From: Hydrogenophaga sp.
GTDB lineage: Bacteria; Pseudomonadota; Gammaproteobacteria; Burkholderiales; Burkholderiaceae_C
Length of the DNA stretch: 39,064 nt
Direction: 5' to 3'
NCBI RefSeq assembly: GCF_028698005.1
Contig: NZ_JAQVEJ010000003.1
Location: 5,006 to 44,069, forward strand
How positions within the stretch are numbered: position 1 is the first letter of the stretch; each line of letters opens with the position of its first letter. Both the position numbers and the translations under genes were made by a program. A model generated the notes under the pieces. It ran no database searches. It saw nothing but the letters and a program-made list of their open reading frames with translations, and was not told the DNA's origin. Positions 1 to 9,934 of this stretch are shown in pieces.

Positions 1-4
1 GCGC

Positions 5-703
5 TCAGCCGGGAATCGTCAGGCCGCGCTGCACGGCCGGGCGGGCGAGGAAGGCCTGCAGCACGCGGTCGACCTCGGGGAAGTCCTGGAAGCCGACCAG
101 ATCGCCGGCGCCGTAGAAGCCCACGAGGTTGCGCACCCAGGGGAAGGTGGCGATGTCGGCGATGGTGTAGTCGCTGCCCATGATCCAGTCCTTGCCCTTG
201 AGATGGCGATCGAGCACACCCAGCAGGCGGCGCGACTCGGCGGCGTAGCGGTCGCGCGGCCGCTTGTCCTCGATGTCCTTGCCGGCGAACTTGTGGAAGA
301 AACCGAGCTGACCGAACATCGGGCCGATCCCGCCCATCTGGAACATCACCCACTGGATGGTCTGGTAGCGCGCGGCCGGGTCGGCGGGCAGGAAGCGGCC
401 GGTCTTCTCGGCCAGGTAGATCAGGATGGCACCGGACTCGAACAGCGGCAGGGGCTGGCCGCCCGGGCCGTCGGGGTCGAGGATGGCCGGGATCTTGTTG
501 TTGGGGTTGAGCGAGAGGAACTCGGGCGAGAGCTGGGCATTGGTGTCGAAACCCACGCGGTGGGCCTCATAGGGCAGGCCCAGCTCCTCCAGCAGGATGG
601 TGACCTTGACGCCGTTGGGGGTGGGCAGGCTGTACACCTGCAGGCGGTCGGGGTGCTGCGCAGGCCATTTGTGGGTGACGGGGAAACGGGACAGATCGGT
701 CAT
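5..703 (-). CDS. Glutathione S-transferase, Nu class (YfcG/YghU-like)
   Basis: A 232-residue cytosolic glutathione transferase-like protein. The N-terminal thioredoxin fold carries the Thr-Pro-Asn-Gly motif at residues 28-31, followed by NPNNKIPAI near residue 66 (cis-Pro loop) and FESGAI near residue 88, whose Glu-Ser normally holds the gamma-glutamyl end of glutathione. The C-terminal half is the helical GST domain, with IADIATFPWV near residue 180. This pattern fits the Nu class (E. coli YfcG, YghU), whose members show disulfide-bond reductase and peroxidase activity; that activity is inferred here. The ATG at 703 gives the usual family length plus a short leader. It is divergent from the ychJ-like gene, with 127 bp between the starts. 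The gene is complete; its stop lies at the left edge. Confidence 0.9.
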   Translation of the reverse strand: MTDLSRFPVTHKWPAQHPDRLQVYSLPTPNGVKVTILLEELGLPYEAHRVGFDTNAQLSPEFLSLNPNNKIPAILDPDGPGGQPLPLFESGAILIYLAEKTGRFLPADPAARYQTIQWVMFQMGGIGPMFGQLGFFHKFAGKDIEDKRPRDRYAAESRRLLGVLDRHLKGKDWIMGSDYTIADIATFPWVRNLVGFYGAGDLVGFQDFPEVDRVLQAFLARPAVQRGLTIPG

Positions 704-830
704 GCAAGGTGCTCCACGGGAAGGGGAAAAGTCAGATCAAAGTCTGGTCGACAACGCGAGCCTGTGCGGCCGCTTCCTCCAACCGTACCACCGGCGGTCG
801 CGACGTGCAGGGCCCGGCTAACATTGCCCC

Positions 831-1226
831 ATGACGATGAATCCTTGTCCCTGCGGCCGGGTCGATGCCAGAGGCCGGCCGGTCTCCCTGGAGCGCTGCT
901 GCGGGCCTTTTCTGGACGCCGGCGAACCGGCGCCCGATGCCGAGCGCCTGATGCGCTCGCGCTACAGCGCCTTTGTGCTGGGGCGCACCGACCACCTGCT
1001 GGCCACCTGGCACCCCGACACGCGTCCGGACCGGCTGACGCTGGAACCCGGCACGAAGTGGCTGGGGCTGACCGTCAAGAACTTTCAGGTGCAGGATGCC
1101 GACCACGCCACGGTGGCGTTCGTGGCGCGCTCGCGCGTGGGCGGCCGGGGAAACCGGTTGCATGAGACCAGCCGCTTCGTGCGCGAAGGCGGCCGCTGGT
1201 ATTACGTCGATGGGGTGTTTGCATGA
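831..1226 (+). CDS. YchJ-like SEC-C/UPF0225 family protein
   Basis: A 131-residue protein of the YchJ (UPF0225) family. The N terminus has a zinc-binding Cys pattern, NPCPCG at residues 4-9 and ERCCGPFL near residue 22. Then comes the family signature with LMRSRYSAFVLG and a W..T...D segment, and an NTF2-like C-terminal part ending in RWYYVDGVF. The biochemical role is not established; SEC-C type zinc motifs often mediate protein binding. The stop overlaps the next start in an ATGA arrangement, so the two genes are probably translationally coupled. The start at ATG 831 is chosen because the Cys motif begins five residues later, leaving no room for a later start. Confidence 0.88.
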   Translation: MTMNPCPCGRVDARGRPVSLERCCGPFLDAGEPAPDAERLMRSRYSAFVLGRTDHLLATWHPDTRPDRLTLEPGTKWLGLTVKNFQVQDADHATVAFVARSRVGGRGNRLHETSRFVREGGRWYYVDGVFA

Positions 1227-1909
1227 GGAGCGGGACGGTGTTCGAGGCGGTGCTGTTCGACTGCGATGGTGTCCTGGTGGACAGCGAGCCGATCACCAAC
1301 GGCGTGCTTCGGGACATGCTCAACGAGGCCGGCTGGGCACTGACGCAGGCCGAGTGCGAGCACCACTTCATCGGGCGCGCGGTGCGCGACCAGCGCGCCC
1401 TGATCGAGCACCACACCGGTCGGCCGCTGACCGAGGCATGGATGCGCGCCTTCTATGCCCGGCGTGACGAACGTCTGCGTGCCGAGCTGCAACCCGTCCC
1501 CGGGGCGTTGCGGGCGGTGGTGGCCGCGCACGGCCATGCCGGCGGCCGCATTGCCTGCGCGTCCGGTGCCGACAAGGCCAAGGTGGTGATGCAGATCGGC
1601 ATGGCCGGCATGGCGCCGTACTTCGGGGACCGCATCTTCAGCGGGCACGACCTGCCGCGCTCCAAGCCGCACCCGGACGTGTACCTCGCGGCCGCGGCGC
1701 ACCTGGGTGTGGCGCCCTCGCGCTGTCTGGTGATCGAGGACACCGCCACCGGCGCCCAGGCGGGGCTGGCCGCCGGTGCGACGGTCTGGGGCTACTGCCC
1801 CGGCGGGCATGGGCGGGCCTTCGCGTCGCTGGACGTGGCCCGGGTTTTCCGCGACATGGGCGAGATCGCCGCCGCGCTGGCGGCCGGCGCCGGCCTCAGC
1901 GCGCCGTGA
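1223..1909 (+). CDS. HAD-superfamily phosphatase (phosphoglycolate/beta-phosphoglucomutase-like)
   Basis: A 228-residue HAD subfamily IA hydrolase. Motif I is [11 protein letters not shown], with nucleophile Asp13 and acid/base Asp15. An alpha-helical cap follows (to about residue 85). Motif II is the Ser in CASGADK, motif III the Lys in RSKPHPDVY, and motif IV the acidic IEDTATG. The expected reaction is hydrolysis or transfer of a small phosphoester such as a sugar phosphate or phosphoglycolate; the substrate cannot be read from sequence. The start codon overlaps the stop of the ychJ-like gene by 4 bp. The 3' end overlaps the convergent dehydrogenase gene by 14 bp, so no independent terminator fits between them. 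Confidence 0.9.
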   Translation: MRSGTVFEAVLFDCDGVLVDSEPITNGVLRDMLNEAGWALTQAECEHHFIGRAVRDQRALIEHHTGRPLTEAWMRAFYARRDERLRAELQPVPGALRAVVAAHGHAGGRIACASGADKAKVVMQIGMAGMAPYFGDRIFSGHDLPRSKPHPDVYLAAAAHLGVAPSRCLVIEDTATGAQAGLAAGATVWGYCPGGHGRAFASLDVARVFRDMGEIAAALAAGAGLSAP

Positions 1910-3338
1910 CGGACACGACCTTGGTGTCGACGTAGGCTTCCAGGGCTTCCGGCCCGCCCTCGCTGCCGTAGCCGGAGTCGCGGATGCCGCCGAAGGGCAG
2001 CTCGGCCGATGGTGTCGCACCCTGGTTGATCCACAGCATGCCGGCGCGCACCTCGCGGCTGAGCCGGTGCACGTGGCTGAAGGACGAGGTGAACGCATAG
2101 GCCGCCAGTCCGTAGGGCAGACGGTTCGCTTCGGCCACGGCCTCGTCCAGTGTGTCGAAGGTCGAGATGCCGGCGATGGGACCGAAGGGTTCCTGGTTGA
2201 ACAGCGCGGCCTCGCGCGGCACGTCGTCCACCAGCGTGGGCGCAAAGAAGTAGCCTGCCCCGTCCAGCCGGTCACCGCCGGTGAGGATGGTGGCGCCTTG
2301 CGCACGCGCATCGTCCACGAACTGTGCCATGGCGGCAACCCGGCGCGCATGGGCCAGGGGGCCGAGGGTGGTCTTCTCGTCCAGCCCGTTGCCCACGTTC
2401 AGGCCCTGCACGTGCGCCAGCAGCGCCTGGACGAAGTCCTGCTTGACCCGGCGGTGCACGAGCAGGCGGGTCGGCGAGATGCAGACCTGGCCGGCGTTGC
2501 GGAACTTGGCGGCGGCGATGGTGCTGGCGGCGTGCGTGACGTCGGCATCGTCCATGACGATGACCGGCGCATGGCCGCCCAACTCCATGGTGACGCGCTT
2601 CATGTGGCTGCCGGCCAGCGCCGCCAGCTGCTTGCCCACGGCCGTGGACCCGGTGAACGACACCTTGCGGATCACCGGATGGGGGATCAGGTAGGACGAG
2701 ATCGCCTGCGGGTCGCCGAACACCAGGCCGACGGTGCCGGCGGGCACCCCCGCCCGCACAAAGGCGTCGATCAGCGCCGCGGCCGACGCCGGGGTCTCCT
2801 CGGCCGCCTTGACGAGGAACGAGCATCCCGTGGCCAGTGCCGCACAGAGCTTGCGCACGATCTGGTTGATCGGGAAGTTCCAGGGCGTGAACGCGGCCAC
2901 GGGGCCGATCGGTTCCTTGGTGACCCATTGCTGCACGTTGGCGTTGCGGGACGGCACGATGCGGCCGTACAGCCGCAGGCCCTCCTCGGCGAACCACTCG
3001 ATGATGGCCGCGGCCGCGGCCACCTCGCCCTGGGCCTCGCGCAGGGGCTTGCCCTGTTCGAGCGTGAGCCAGCGTGCGGTGCGCTCGGCGTCGGCGCGCA
3101 GCAGACCGGCGGCCTTGCGCATGATCGCACAGCGCTCATGGGGGCTCATGCGGCTCCACTGCGTGAAACCCTGCCAGGCGGCCTCCAGCGCGCGGTCGAG
3201 GTCGGCGGTGTCGGCATGCGCCACCTCGCCGATGATCTCGCCCGTGGCCGGATTGAGGACCTCGCGTGTGCGCCCGGAGGCGGCGTTGACCCACTCGTTG
3301 GCGATCAGCAGTTGGGTCGAAGGATAGTCATGGGACAT
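1896..3338 (-). CDS. NAD(P)-dependent succinate-semialdehyde-type dehydrogenase
   Basis: A 480-residue aldehyde dehydrogenase of the GabD group. The general-base Glu252 lies in [10 protein letters not shown] and the catalytic Cys286 in NAGQVCISP. The cofactor-loop motif FTGSTAVGK is near residue 229, and the PWNFP motif near residue 152. Family knowledge: such enzymes oxidise succinic semialdehyde to succinate, and relatives accept malonic, malic or glutaric semialdehyde. It is the last gene of the operon that begins with the ggt-like gene, starting 10 bp after the Rieske oxygenase stop. That suggests it oxidises the semialdehyde left when the oxygenase splits a C-N bond (inference). Its 3' end overlaps the convergent HAD gene by 14 bp. 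The substrate is not proven by sequence. Confidence 0.88.
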   Translation of the reverse strand: MSHDYPSTQLLIANEWVNAASGRTREVLNPATGEIIGEVAHADTADLDRALEAAWQGFTQWSRMSPHERCAIMRKAAGLLRADAERTARWLTLEQGKPLREAQGEVAAAAAIIEWFAEEGLRLYGRIVPSRNANVQQWVTKEPIGPVAAFTPWNFPINQIVRKLCAALATGCSFLVKAAEETPASAAALIDAFVRAGVPAGTVGLVFGDPQAISSYLIPHPVIRKVSFTGSTAVGKQLAALAGSHMKRVTMELGGHAPVIVMDDADVTHAASTIAAAKFRNAGQVCISPTRLLVHRRVKQDFVQALLAHVQGLNVGNGLDEKTTLGPLAHARRVAAMAQFVDDARAQGATILTGGDRLDGAGYFFAPTLVDDVPREAALFNQEPFGPIAGISTFDTLDEAVAEANRLPYGLAAYAFTSSFSHVHRLSREVRAGMLWINQGATPSAELPFGGIRDSGYGSEGGPEALEAYVDTKVVSVTAR

Positions 3339-3348
3339 GGTGTATGGC

Positions 3349-4518
3349 TCAGAACGGTTCGTTGTAGGCCGCGATGCCGATGCGCTGGCGCACCCATTCG
3401 CCCATGGTGTGGACGACGTCGTCGCGCGGCGACAGCAGGCCGGGTTTGAACAGCACGGAGCTTACGCCTTTTTGCTGTCGTTCGAGTATGCCGGCGTCCT
3501 CCCTGGCCACAGCTTCCCAGCGGGTGAAATACGGCTGGGCAAGTTCCTGGAAGTTCGGCATCTCGACGTATTCCTTGGGGAAACAGCCGCCCACGCTGAG
3601 CACCGAGCGTTCCGGTGACACCGGCCGCACGGCCAGCCACCACATGCAGTCCTGCGCGAACACGAACTGGATGGTCGGGTACAGCAGCGTGAAGTAGGTG
3701 CCTTTGCGGGCCTGTTCGTCCAGCCCCTCGATCTGCGGGAAGGGGGCCGGTGCCGACTTGTCGAGCACGGCCGTGGTCATGGTGGACTGCACCTGGATCG
3801 CGGCCCAGTTGTCTTCACCCTGGAAGGTGACGCTGGTCTGCGCGCCGACCGTGCGGGCATGCACGGTGGCCGTGTGGTAGGACTCCATGGCGTTCTCGAG
3901 CAGCATCTTCCAGTTGCAGGCCGCCTGGATCTCGACACCGAACACCCAGCGCATGTCCTCGACCCGGTGCGTGGCGAACAGATCGGGGAAGTTGCCCATG
4001 TGTGCCATGAGGCCCGGTGCGGATTCGTCGTAGTTGATGAACACGTTGCCGGCCCACTGCTCCATGCGGATCGGAATCAGCGATTCCTTGGCGTGATCGA
4101 AGTGGGGCACCTCCTCCATGCCGGGCGCACGCAGCAGGCTGCCGTCGAGGCCGAAGCTCCAGGCGTGGTAGGGGCACACCAGGCGCTGACGGCGTCCGGC
4201 ACCCTCGGCCAGTTGCGCGCCACGGTGGCGGCAGTAGTTGGCGAAGGCATGCAACTCGCCGTGCTGGTCGCGCGTGAGCAGCACGGGCCCACCCACCGTG
4301 TCCACGGCGAGGTAGGTGTTGGGCTCGGCGACCTGATCGGCGCGACCGATGAAGATCCAGTTCTTCAGGTGGATATGGGCCATCTCGGCGTCGAAGATGG
4401 CCTGCGAGGTGTAGAAGCTGCCCGGGGCGCTGCGGGCTTCGCCCAGCGGCTTGCCGGTCCAGACATAGGGTTGCGGGGTCTGCGTGCAGTGGCCCTCGGA
4501 TGTGGCGGCACAGGTCAT
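3349..4518 (-). CDS. Rieske non-haem iron oxygenase, alpha subunit (quaternary-amine oxygenase-like)
   Basis: A 389-residue ring-hydroxylating-type oxygenase component. The Rieske [2Fe-2S] ligands are Cys96, His98, Cys115 and His118 (CRH and CPYH). Mononuclear iron ligands are His215 and His220 in ESYHTATVH, with Asp341 as probable third ligand in EDAGILE. The residue three before His215, which links the Rieske centre of one subunit to the iron of the next, is Glu212; naphthalene dioxygenase has Asp there. Glu at this place is reported for carnitine monooxygenase CntA and related quaternary-ammonium oxygenases. I infer cleavage or demethylation of an N-methylated amine. No flavin/ferredoxin reductase is encoded in the window, so its electron donor must lie elsewhere. 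Upstream is the Liv-type binding protein gene, downstream the semialdehyde dehydrogenase. Confidence 0.88.
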   Translation of the reverse strand: MTCAATSEGHCTQTPQPYVWTGKPLGEARSAPGSFYTSQAIFDAEMAHIHLKNWIFIGRADQVAEPNTYLAVDTVGGPVLLTRDQHGELHAFANYCRHRGAQLAEGAGRRQRLVCPYHAWSFGLDGSLLRAPGMEEVPHFDHAKESLIPIRMEQWAGNVFINYDESAPGLMAHMGNFPDLFATHRVEDMRWVFGVEIQAACNWKMLLENAMESYHTATVHARTVGAQTSVTFQGEDNWAAIQVQSTMTTAVLDKSAPAPFPQIEGLDEQARKGTYFTLLYPTIQFVFAQDCMWWLAVRPVSPERSVLSVGGCFPKEYVEMPNFQELAQPYFTRWEAVAREDAGILERQQKGVSSVLFKPGLLSPRDDVVHTMGEWVRQRIGIAAYNEPF

Positions 4519-4545
4519 GTCGTGGATGCTTTCTGTCGGAAGGAT

Positions 4546-5661
4546 TTACTTGGCCAGTGTGAACTTGCCGTTCTGGACGGTGAAGAACAGCACGGACGCC
4601 TTGCGGTCGCCGGAGGGCTCGAACTGGACCTGGCCGGTGGCGCCGGGCAGGCCGCTGAGGGCGCCGAGCCGGGCATGCAGGCGGGCGCGGTCGATGCCCC
4701 CCTGGGTCTTGGCCGCGTCGATGGCGGCGGTCAGCGCCAGGCCGGCGTCGTAGCCCAGTGCGGCCCAGCTGTCCGGTTCGGTCTTGTACTTGGCCACGAA
4801 GGTCTTGACGAAGCTGGCGGCCACGGGCGAGGCCTCGGTCGAGGCGCCGGGGTCGAAGGTGCCATACAGGGTCATGCCTTCGGCGGCGCCGTTGCTCAGC
4901 GCCATCAGCTGGGGCGAGAGCGAGCCGTCGTTGGCCAGCATGCGCGCGTTGATGCGCATCGCCTTGGCCTGGGCGACCAGGCTGGCCGCCTCGGTGTAGA
5001 AGCCCGCGATGAAGATGCCTTCGGGCTTCTTGCTCTTGACGCGGGTGAGCAGGGTGCGGAAGTCCTTGGTGCCGAGCATGTAGGGATCGTTGCCCATCAG
5101 CTTGCCACCCGCGGCCTCGAAGGCCGCCTTGAAGGCCTGCTGCACGCCGATGCCGTAATCGTCCTGCTGGTACAGCAGGTAGATGTTCTTGAGGCCCAGC
5201 GTCTTGGCCACGTATTCGCCCATCAGCTTGCCCTGGGTGGCATCGGTGAGCGCCACGCGGCGGAAGTAGGGGCTGGTGCCCGACAGTTGCGGGCTCGTCA
5301 CGGCGGTGCCGATCACGGGCAGCTTGCACTTGTCCAGGATGGGCATGGCGGCCAGCGCGACCGAGCTGAAGGTGTAGCCGACCACGGCCGACATGTTCTT
5401 GTCGGCGCAGAAGCGGTTGGCGGCCATCACGGCGTCACCCGGGTTGCCATGGTCGTCGACCACGGTGACCTCCACCTGGGGCCCTTTTTGGGCGTTGTAG
5501 GCCTCGATGGCCAGATCAAAGCCCTGCTTGCCGGTGACCCCGTAGGAGGCGAAGTCGCCGGTCAGCGTGCCGGTGAAGGCCACGGTGACCTTCTCCTGCG
5601 CCGAGGCGCCCAGCGATGCACCCAGGAGGGCGGCGGCGAGAAGCGAAGCAGATGTGCGCAT
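4546..5661 (-). CDS. Periplasmic branched-chain amino acid-type ABC substrate-binding protein (LivK-like)
   Basis: A 371-residue type I periplasmic binding protein. The open frame extends further upstream, but I place the start at ATG 5661. From there a clear signal peptide follows: MRTS, a hydrophobic core, then Ala-Ser-Ala at 19-21 before Gln22. AAGGAA lies about seven bases ahead. The mature part begins VTVAFTGTLTG and continues with the Peripla_BP_6 pattern, including VVDDHGNPGDAV and AVVGYTFSSVA. It should capture the operon's substrate and hand it to LivHM/LivG/LivF. In this family the ligand ranges from leucine to amides, betaines and aromatic acids, so it is not fixed by homology. The 65-bp gap to livF is rich in T runs on the coding strand. 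Confidence 0.9.
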   Translation of the reverse strand: MRTSASLLAAALLGASLGASAQEKVTVAFTGTLTGDFASYGVTGKQGFDLAIEAYNAQKGPQVEVTVVDDHGNPGDAVMAANRFCADKNMSAVVGYTFSSVALAAMPILDKCKLPVIGTAVTSPQLSGTSPYFRRVALTDATQGKLMGEYVAKTLGLKNIYLLYQQDDYGIGVQQAFKAAFEAAGGKLMGNDPYMLGTKDFRTLLTRVKSKKPEGIFIAGFYTEAASLVAQAKAMRINARMLANDGSLSPQLMALSNGAAEGMTLYGTFDPGASTEASPVAASFVKTFVAKYKTEPDSWAALGYDAGLALTAAIDAAKTQGGIDRARLHARLGALSGLPGATGQVQFEPSGDRKASVLFFTVQNGKFTLAK

Positions 5662-5726
5662 GTGTGATTCCTTGGGAACGCGGGATGAAAAAAAACGAAG
5701 GGAAAAAAGCGGGAAGGCGAAAGGGG

Positions 5727-6442
<716 letters not shown>

Positions 6443-6446
<4 letters not shown>

Positions 6447-7237
6447 TGCATTTTTCCCAGGTAGGCGTCCTGCACGCGCGGATCGGACAGGACATCGGTC
6501 GCGCTGCCTTCGGTCAGCTTGCGTCCCTGATGCATCACCGTGACGCGTTCGGCCAGGCTGCGGATCACGTCCATGTCGTGCTCGATCATGAGCACCGCCA
6601 CGCCCTGGCGGCGGATGACGCGGATCAGTTCGCTGACCTCGGCCTTCTCGCTGACGTTCATGCCGGCCAGGGGCTCATCCAGCACCAGCACGGCGGGCTC
6701 GGACATGAGCGCGCGCGCGATCTCCACGCGTCGCTGGTTGCCGTATGAAAGCGACTGGGCCGGCTGGCCGACGGTGGCGTCGGGCAGGCCGACGAAGCGG
6801 ATCAGTTCGCGCGCGCGCTCCTCCTGGCGCTGCTCTTCGGCGCGGGCGGTGGCGCAGCGCCACAGCAGCGCGGGCAGCGAGCCGCGGAACAGCTTGTGGG
6901 CGCCGACGAGCACCGTCTCGAGCACGGTCATGCCGCCGAACAGGCGGATGTTCTGGAAGGTGCGCGCCAGGCCGGCCTGCGCCATCTGGTGCGATGTCCA
7001 GCGGTCCCGGGTGACGTTGCCGATCCAGACCTGGCCCCGGGTGGGTGGCTGGAAGCCCGAGAGGGCATTGACGGCCGTGGTCTTGCCGGCGCCATTGGGA
7101 CCGATGATGGCGTGGATGCTGTGACCCATGACGTCGAGGTCCAGGGCATCGACGGCGGTCAGGCCGCCGAAGACGACGCCCAGTCCGCGCGCCTTCAGGG
7201 CGATGTCCGGCATGGCGGTGGTTGGCAGGGTGTTCAT
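6443..7237 (-). CDS. livG: Liv-type ABC transporter ATP-binding protein LivG
   Basis: A 264-residue ABC ATPase. Walker A is GPNGAGKT at residues 46-53, the signature LSYGNQRRVEIARAL, and Walker B VLVLDEPLAGM. The LivG-specific C-terminal BCA_ABC_TP segment ends DPRVQDAYLGK. LivG pairs with LivF to energise the permease. A Shine-Dalgarno-like TGAGGA lies about ten bases before the start, 14 bp after the fused permease stop. The degenerate SYG in place of SGG in the signature is common in LivG proteins. Confidence 0.93.
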
Positions 7238-7251
7238 GGTGGTTCAGGTCC

Positions 7252-9252
7252 TCATCCCATCGTCAGTCGGCTGCGCGCCTTGCCCGCCAGACCGTCGGGG
7301 CGGTACAGCACCAGTGCGATCAGCAGGATGCCCAGCAGGGCGAAGCGCAGTTCGGGGAACTCGGTGACCAGCGGGATGTGCATCGACAACTGCAGGAACA
7401 GCAGCCAGACCGCGGCACCCAGGAAGGGGCCGGCCAGCGTGCCCAGGCCACCGAGCACGACCAGCAGCAGGATCAGGATGTTTTCGAACAGCGTGAAGTT
7501 GGCCGGGCTGATGTAGCGCATGAAGTGGGCGAAGAACACGCCGACCACGCCACCGACGAAGCCCGAGCAGGCGTAGGCCATGAGCTTGTAGCGCGTGCCC
7601 GAGATGCCCATGGCCTCGGCCGCTTCTTCGTTCTCGCGCAGGGCCACCCAGGCGCGGCCCACATAGGAGCGTGTGAGCCGGCTCACGAACAGGACGATGA
7701 TCACGGCCAGCGCCAGGGCGAAGAAGTACTGCGAGCGCGGGGTGTCGAGCACCCAGCCGAACAGCTGGGGCGAGGGAATGCCGCGCAGGCCCATCGGTCC
7801 GTTGGTGAAGCCGACCCAGTTGGTGGCGACGATGCGGATGATCTCGCCGAAGCCCAGCGTCATGATGGCCAGGTAGTCACCGCGCACGCGCAGCGTGGGA
7901 TAGCCGATCAGCATCGCGGCCAGTCCGGCGACCAGGCCGCCAGCCAGCAGGTTCACGTACAGCAGCCACCACCAGGCCGACGGATCCAGGCCCCAGGCCT
8001 GCTGGATGATGTCGATGAACAGGATGGAGGTGAAGTACGCGCCGATGGCCCAGAAGGCAACGAAGCCCAGGTCCAGGAGGCCGGCGAAGCCCACCACCAC
8101 GTTCAGGCCCGTGGCCAGCAGGCCATAGATCAGCACCATCACGAAGATGCCGAGCCAGTAGTCCGACGGCACCGCCAGGCCCAGCACCACGGCCGCGGCC
8201 AGGACGATCAGCTTGGCGTTGGGCTTTTGCAGCCAGGCCGCGGTGAACAGGCGGTCGATCCCGGCCAGCACGGCGGCCATCGTCCGGCCCGGCCGCACAC
8301 CGCGACCCGAGGTCAGGCTGCCGGGGGCGGCGCTGTTCATTTCCTTCTTGCCCAGCAGGCCTTGCGGGCGGAACACGAGCAGCAGGATCAGCAGCACGAA
8401 GCTCACCACGTCCTGGTACACGGCCCCTTCGGGCAGGTAGCCGGCGGCCAGTGATTCGATCAGACCCAGCAGCAGACCGCCGAGGGCGGCGCCGGGCACG
8501 CTGCCGATACCACCCAGCACGGCCGCCGTCAGCGCCTTCAGGCCGGGCAGGAAACCCATGGTGGCGCTGGTGAACTGGAAGGTCTGCGCATAGAGCAGGC
8601 CGGCCAGCGCGGCCAGGGCCGAGCCGATCATGAACGCGGCGCCGACCACCCGGTTGACCGGCACGCCGACCAGCGAAGCGGCCATGGGATCGACGGCGGC
8701 GGCGCGCATGGCACCACCGAGCACGGTGCGGTGCACGAACAGGTGCACGCCCACCATGGCCAGGACGGCGGCCAGCATGACCACCCATTCCGTGCCTTCG
8801 ATCACCAGGTCGGGGCCGAGGGCGATGGCCGGCACGTGCTCGAAGGGCTGGCCCGGGAAGAGCTGCGAACCCGGTCCCCAGGCGGCCTGCGCGAGGCTCT
8901 GCAGCACCACCGACACGGCGATCGAGGTGATCAGCGGTGCCAGGCGGGGTGCGCTGCGCAGCGGCTTGTACGCGATCCGGTCGATCAGGCCGCCGAGCGC
9001 CGCCACCATGGCCATGGCCAGCGCGGCGGCGGTGCCGAAGCCCATGCCGGGCATGGCCATGGCATGGCCGAACAGCGTGACCTGGTCCATCATCAGCGTG
9101 GCGGTCAGGAAGGCGCCGAGCATGAACAGTTCGCCAAAGGCGAAGTTCACCATCTTCACCACCCCGTAGACCAGGGTGTAGGCCACGGCCGCCAGGGCAT
9201 AGATGGCGCCCATGAGCAGGCCGTTGAGCACGAGTTGTTCGAAGTAGGCCAT
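7252..9252 (-). CDS. Fused LivH-LivM ABC transporter permease
   Basis: A 666-residue membrane protein joining both permease subunits of a Liv-type importer in one chain. Residues 1-304 are a full LivH domain, starting MAYFEQLVLNGLLMGAIYAL and ending FRPQGLLGKKE. Residues 305-666 are a full LivM domain, containing GLNVVVGFAGLLDLG, GFGEIIRIVATNW and the coupling segment around AWVALRENEEAAEAMGI, ending YRPDGLAGKARSR. In most bacteria livH and livM are separate genes. Here the old livM start survives as Met305 (position 8340), and no stop separates the halves. GGGAGGT sits about nine bases before the start. The gene begins 4 bp after the GntR gene. Many transmembrane helices are evident throughout. 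Confidence 0.92.
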   Translation of the reverse strand: MAYFEQLVLNGLLMGAIYALAAVAYTLVYGVVKMVNFAFGELFMLGAFLTATLMMDQVTLFGHAMAMPGMGFGTAAALAMAMVAALGGLIDRIAYKPLRSAPRLAPLITSIAVSVVLQSLAQAAWGPGSQLFPGQPFEHVPAIALGPDLVIEGTEWVVMLAAVLAMVGVHLFVHRTVLGGAMRAAAVDPMAASLVGVPVNRVVGAAFMIGSALAALAGLLYAQTFQFTSATMGFLPGLKALTAAVLGGIGSVPGAALGGLLLGLIESLAAGYLPEGAVYQDVVSFVLLILLLVFRPQGLLGKKEMNSAAPGSLTSGRGVRPGRTMAAVLAGIDRLFTAAWLQKPNAKLIVLAAAVVLGLAVPSDYWLGIFVMVLIYGLLATGLNVVVGFAGLLDLGFVAFWAIGAYFTSILFIDIIQQAWGLDPSAWWWLLYVNLLAGGLVAGLAAMLIGYPTLRVRGDYLAIMTLGFGEIIRIVATNWVGFTNGPMGLRGIPSPQLFGWVLDTPRSQYFFALALAVIIVLFVSRLTRSYVGRAWVALRENEEAAEAMGISGTRYKLMAYACSGFVGGVVGVFFAHFMRYISPANFTLFENILILLLVVLGGLGTLAGPFLGAAVWLLFLQLSMHIPLVTEFPELRFALLGILLIALVLYRPDGLAGKARSRLTMG

Positions 9253-9256
9253 GGCG

Positions 9257-9934
9257 TCACACCTCCCGGATCAGGCTGCCGGCGAACGGCGGGATCGTGG
9301 ACAGCACATGCGAGCGCAGGACCTGTTCCGTGGTCGCGCGGTCGCCATGGCGCAGCGCCACCATGATGTGCTCGTGGCAGTTTCTCGATTGCATGGAGTT
9401 GACCTCGCGCGAAACCCAATCGCGCATGTACGGTTCGATGACGGTGTGCAGCACGGCGATCTGGCGGCTGACGCGCGGCATGCCGGCCAGATCGGTGAGG
9501 TATTCGTGGAACGCGCGGTGGCGGGTGACCCAGGTCTGGTGCTCCAGGTTCGCCTCTTCCATGCGGTCCAGCAGCCGCTCCAGGTCGCGCATCTGCGACG
9601 GCGTCATGCGGGTGGCGGCAACGCCGGCCGCCAGCCCTTCAAGCACCGCGCGCATCTCGAACACTTCCCGGATGTCCTGCTCGCCGAGCGAGGAGACGAT
9701 GGCGCCGCGGTTGGCGCGCAGCATGATCACGCCGTCGCTGGCCAGCCGGCGGAAAGCCTCGCGCACCGGCATGCGGCTCATCGACAGTTCGGCCGCGATG
9801 TCGTCGGCCACCAGCCGCTGCCCGGCGCCGTAGACGCCGCTGCGGATGCGGGCATCGATGAAGGCGTAGGCCTCCTGCACCGCCGACAGCTGGTGCTCGC
9901 CGGCCATCCGCTGGAGTTCAGTATCCAAGCGCAC
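9257..9934 (-). CDS. GntR-family transcriptional regulator, FCD subfamily
   Basis: A 225-residue regulator. Residues 15-80 form the winged helix-turn-helix (IRSGVYGAGQRLVADDIAAEL, then SRMPVREAFRRL). The rest is the helical FCD effector domain, with EVFEMRAVLEGLAAGVAA and HRAFHEYLTDLAG, where His and acidic residues usually bind a metal and a carboxylate ligand. I chose the GTG at 9934 because GGAAGGA precedes it by five bases. This start overlaps the end of the ggt-like gene by 17 bp. It lies inside the operon, between the enzyme and transporter genes, so it probably controls it in response to a pathway acid. A candidate operator is the palindrome at 11541-11558. Confidence 0.9.
   Translation of the reverse strand: MRLDTELQRMAGEHQLSAVQEAYAFIDARIRSGVYGAGQRLVADDIAAELSMSRMPVREAFRRLASDGVIMLRANRGAIVSSLGEQDIREVFEMRAVLEGLAAGVAATRMTPSQMRDLERLLDRMEEANLEHQTWVTRHRAFHEYLTDLAGMPRVSRQIAVLHTVIEPYMRDWVSREVNSMQSRNCHEHIMVALRHGDRATTEQVLRSHVLSTIPPFAGSLIREV

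Noticed and set aside
3859-5667. 602-residue plus-strand frame opposite the Rieske and binding protein genes
   Set aside because: Lacks recognisable domains and opposes two verified genes; likewise the 557-residue frame at 1776-3449.
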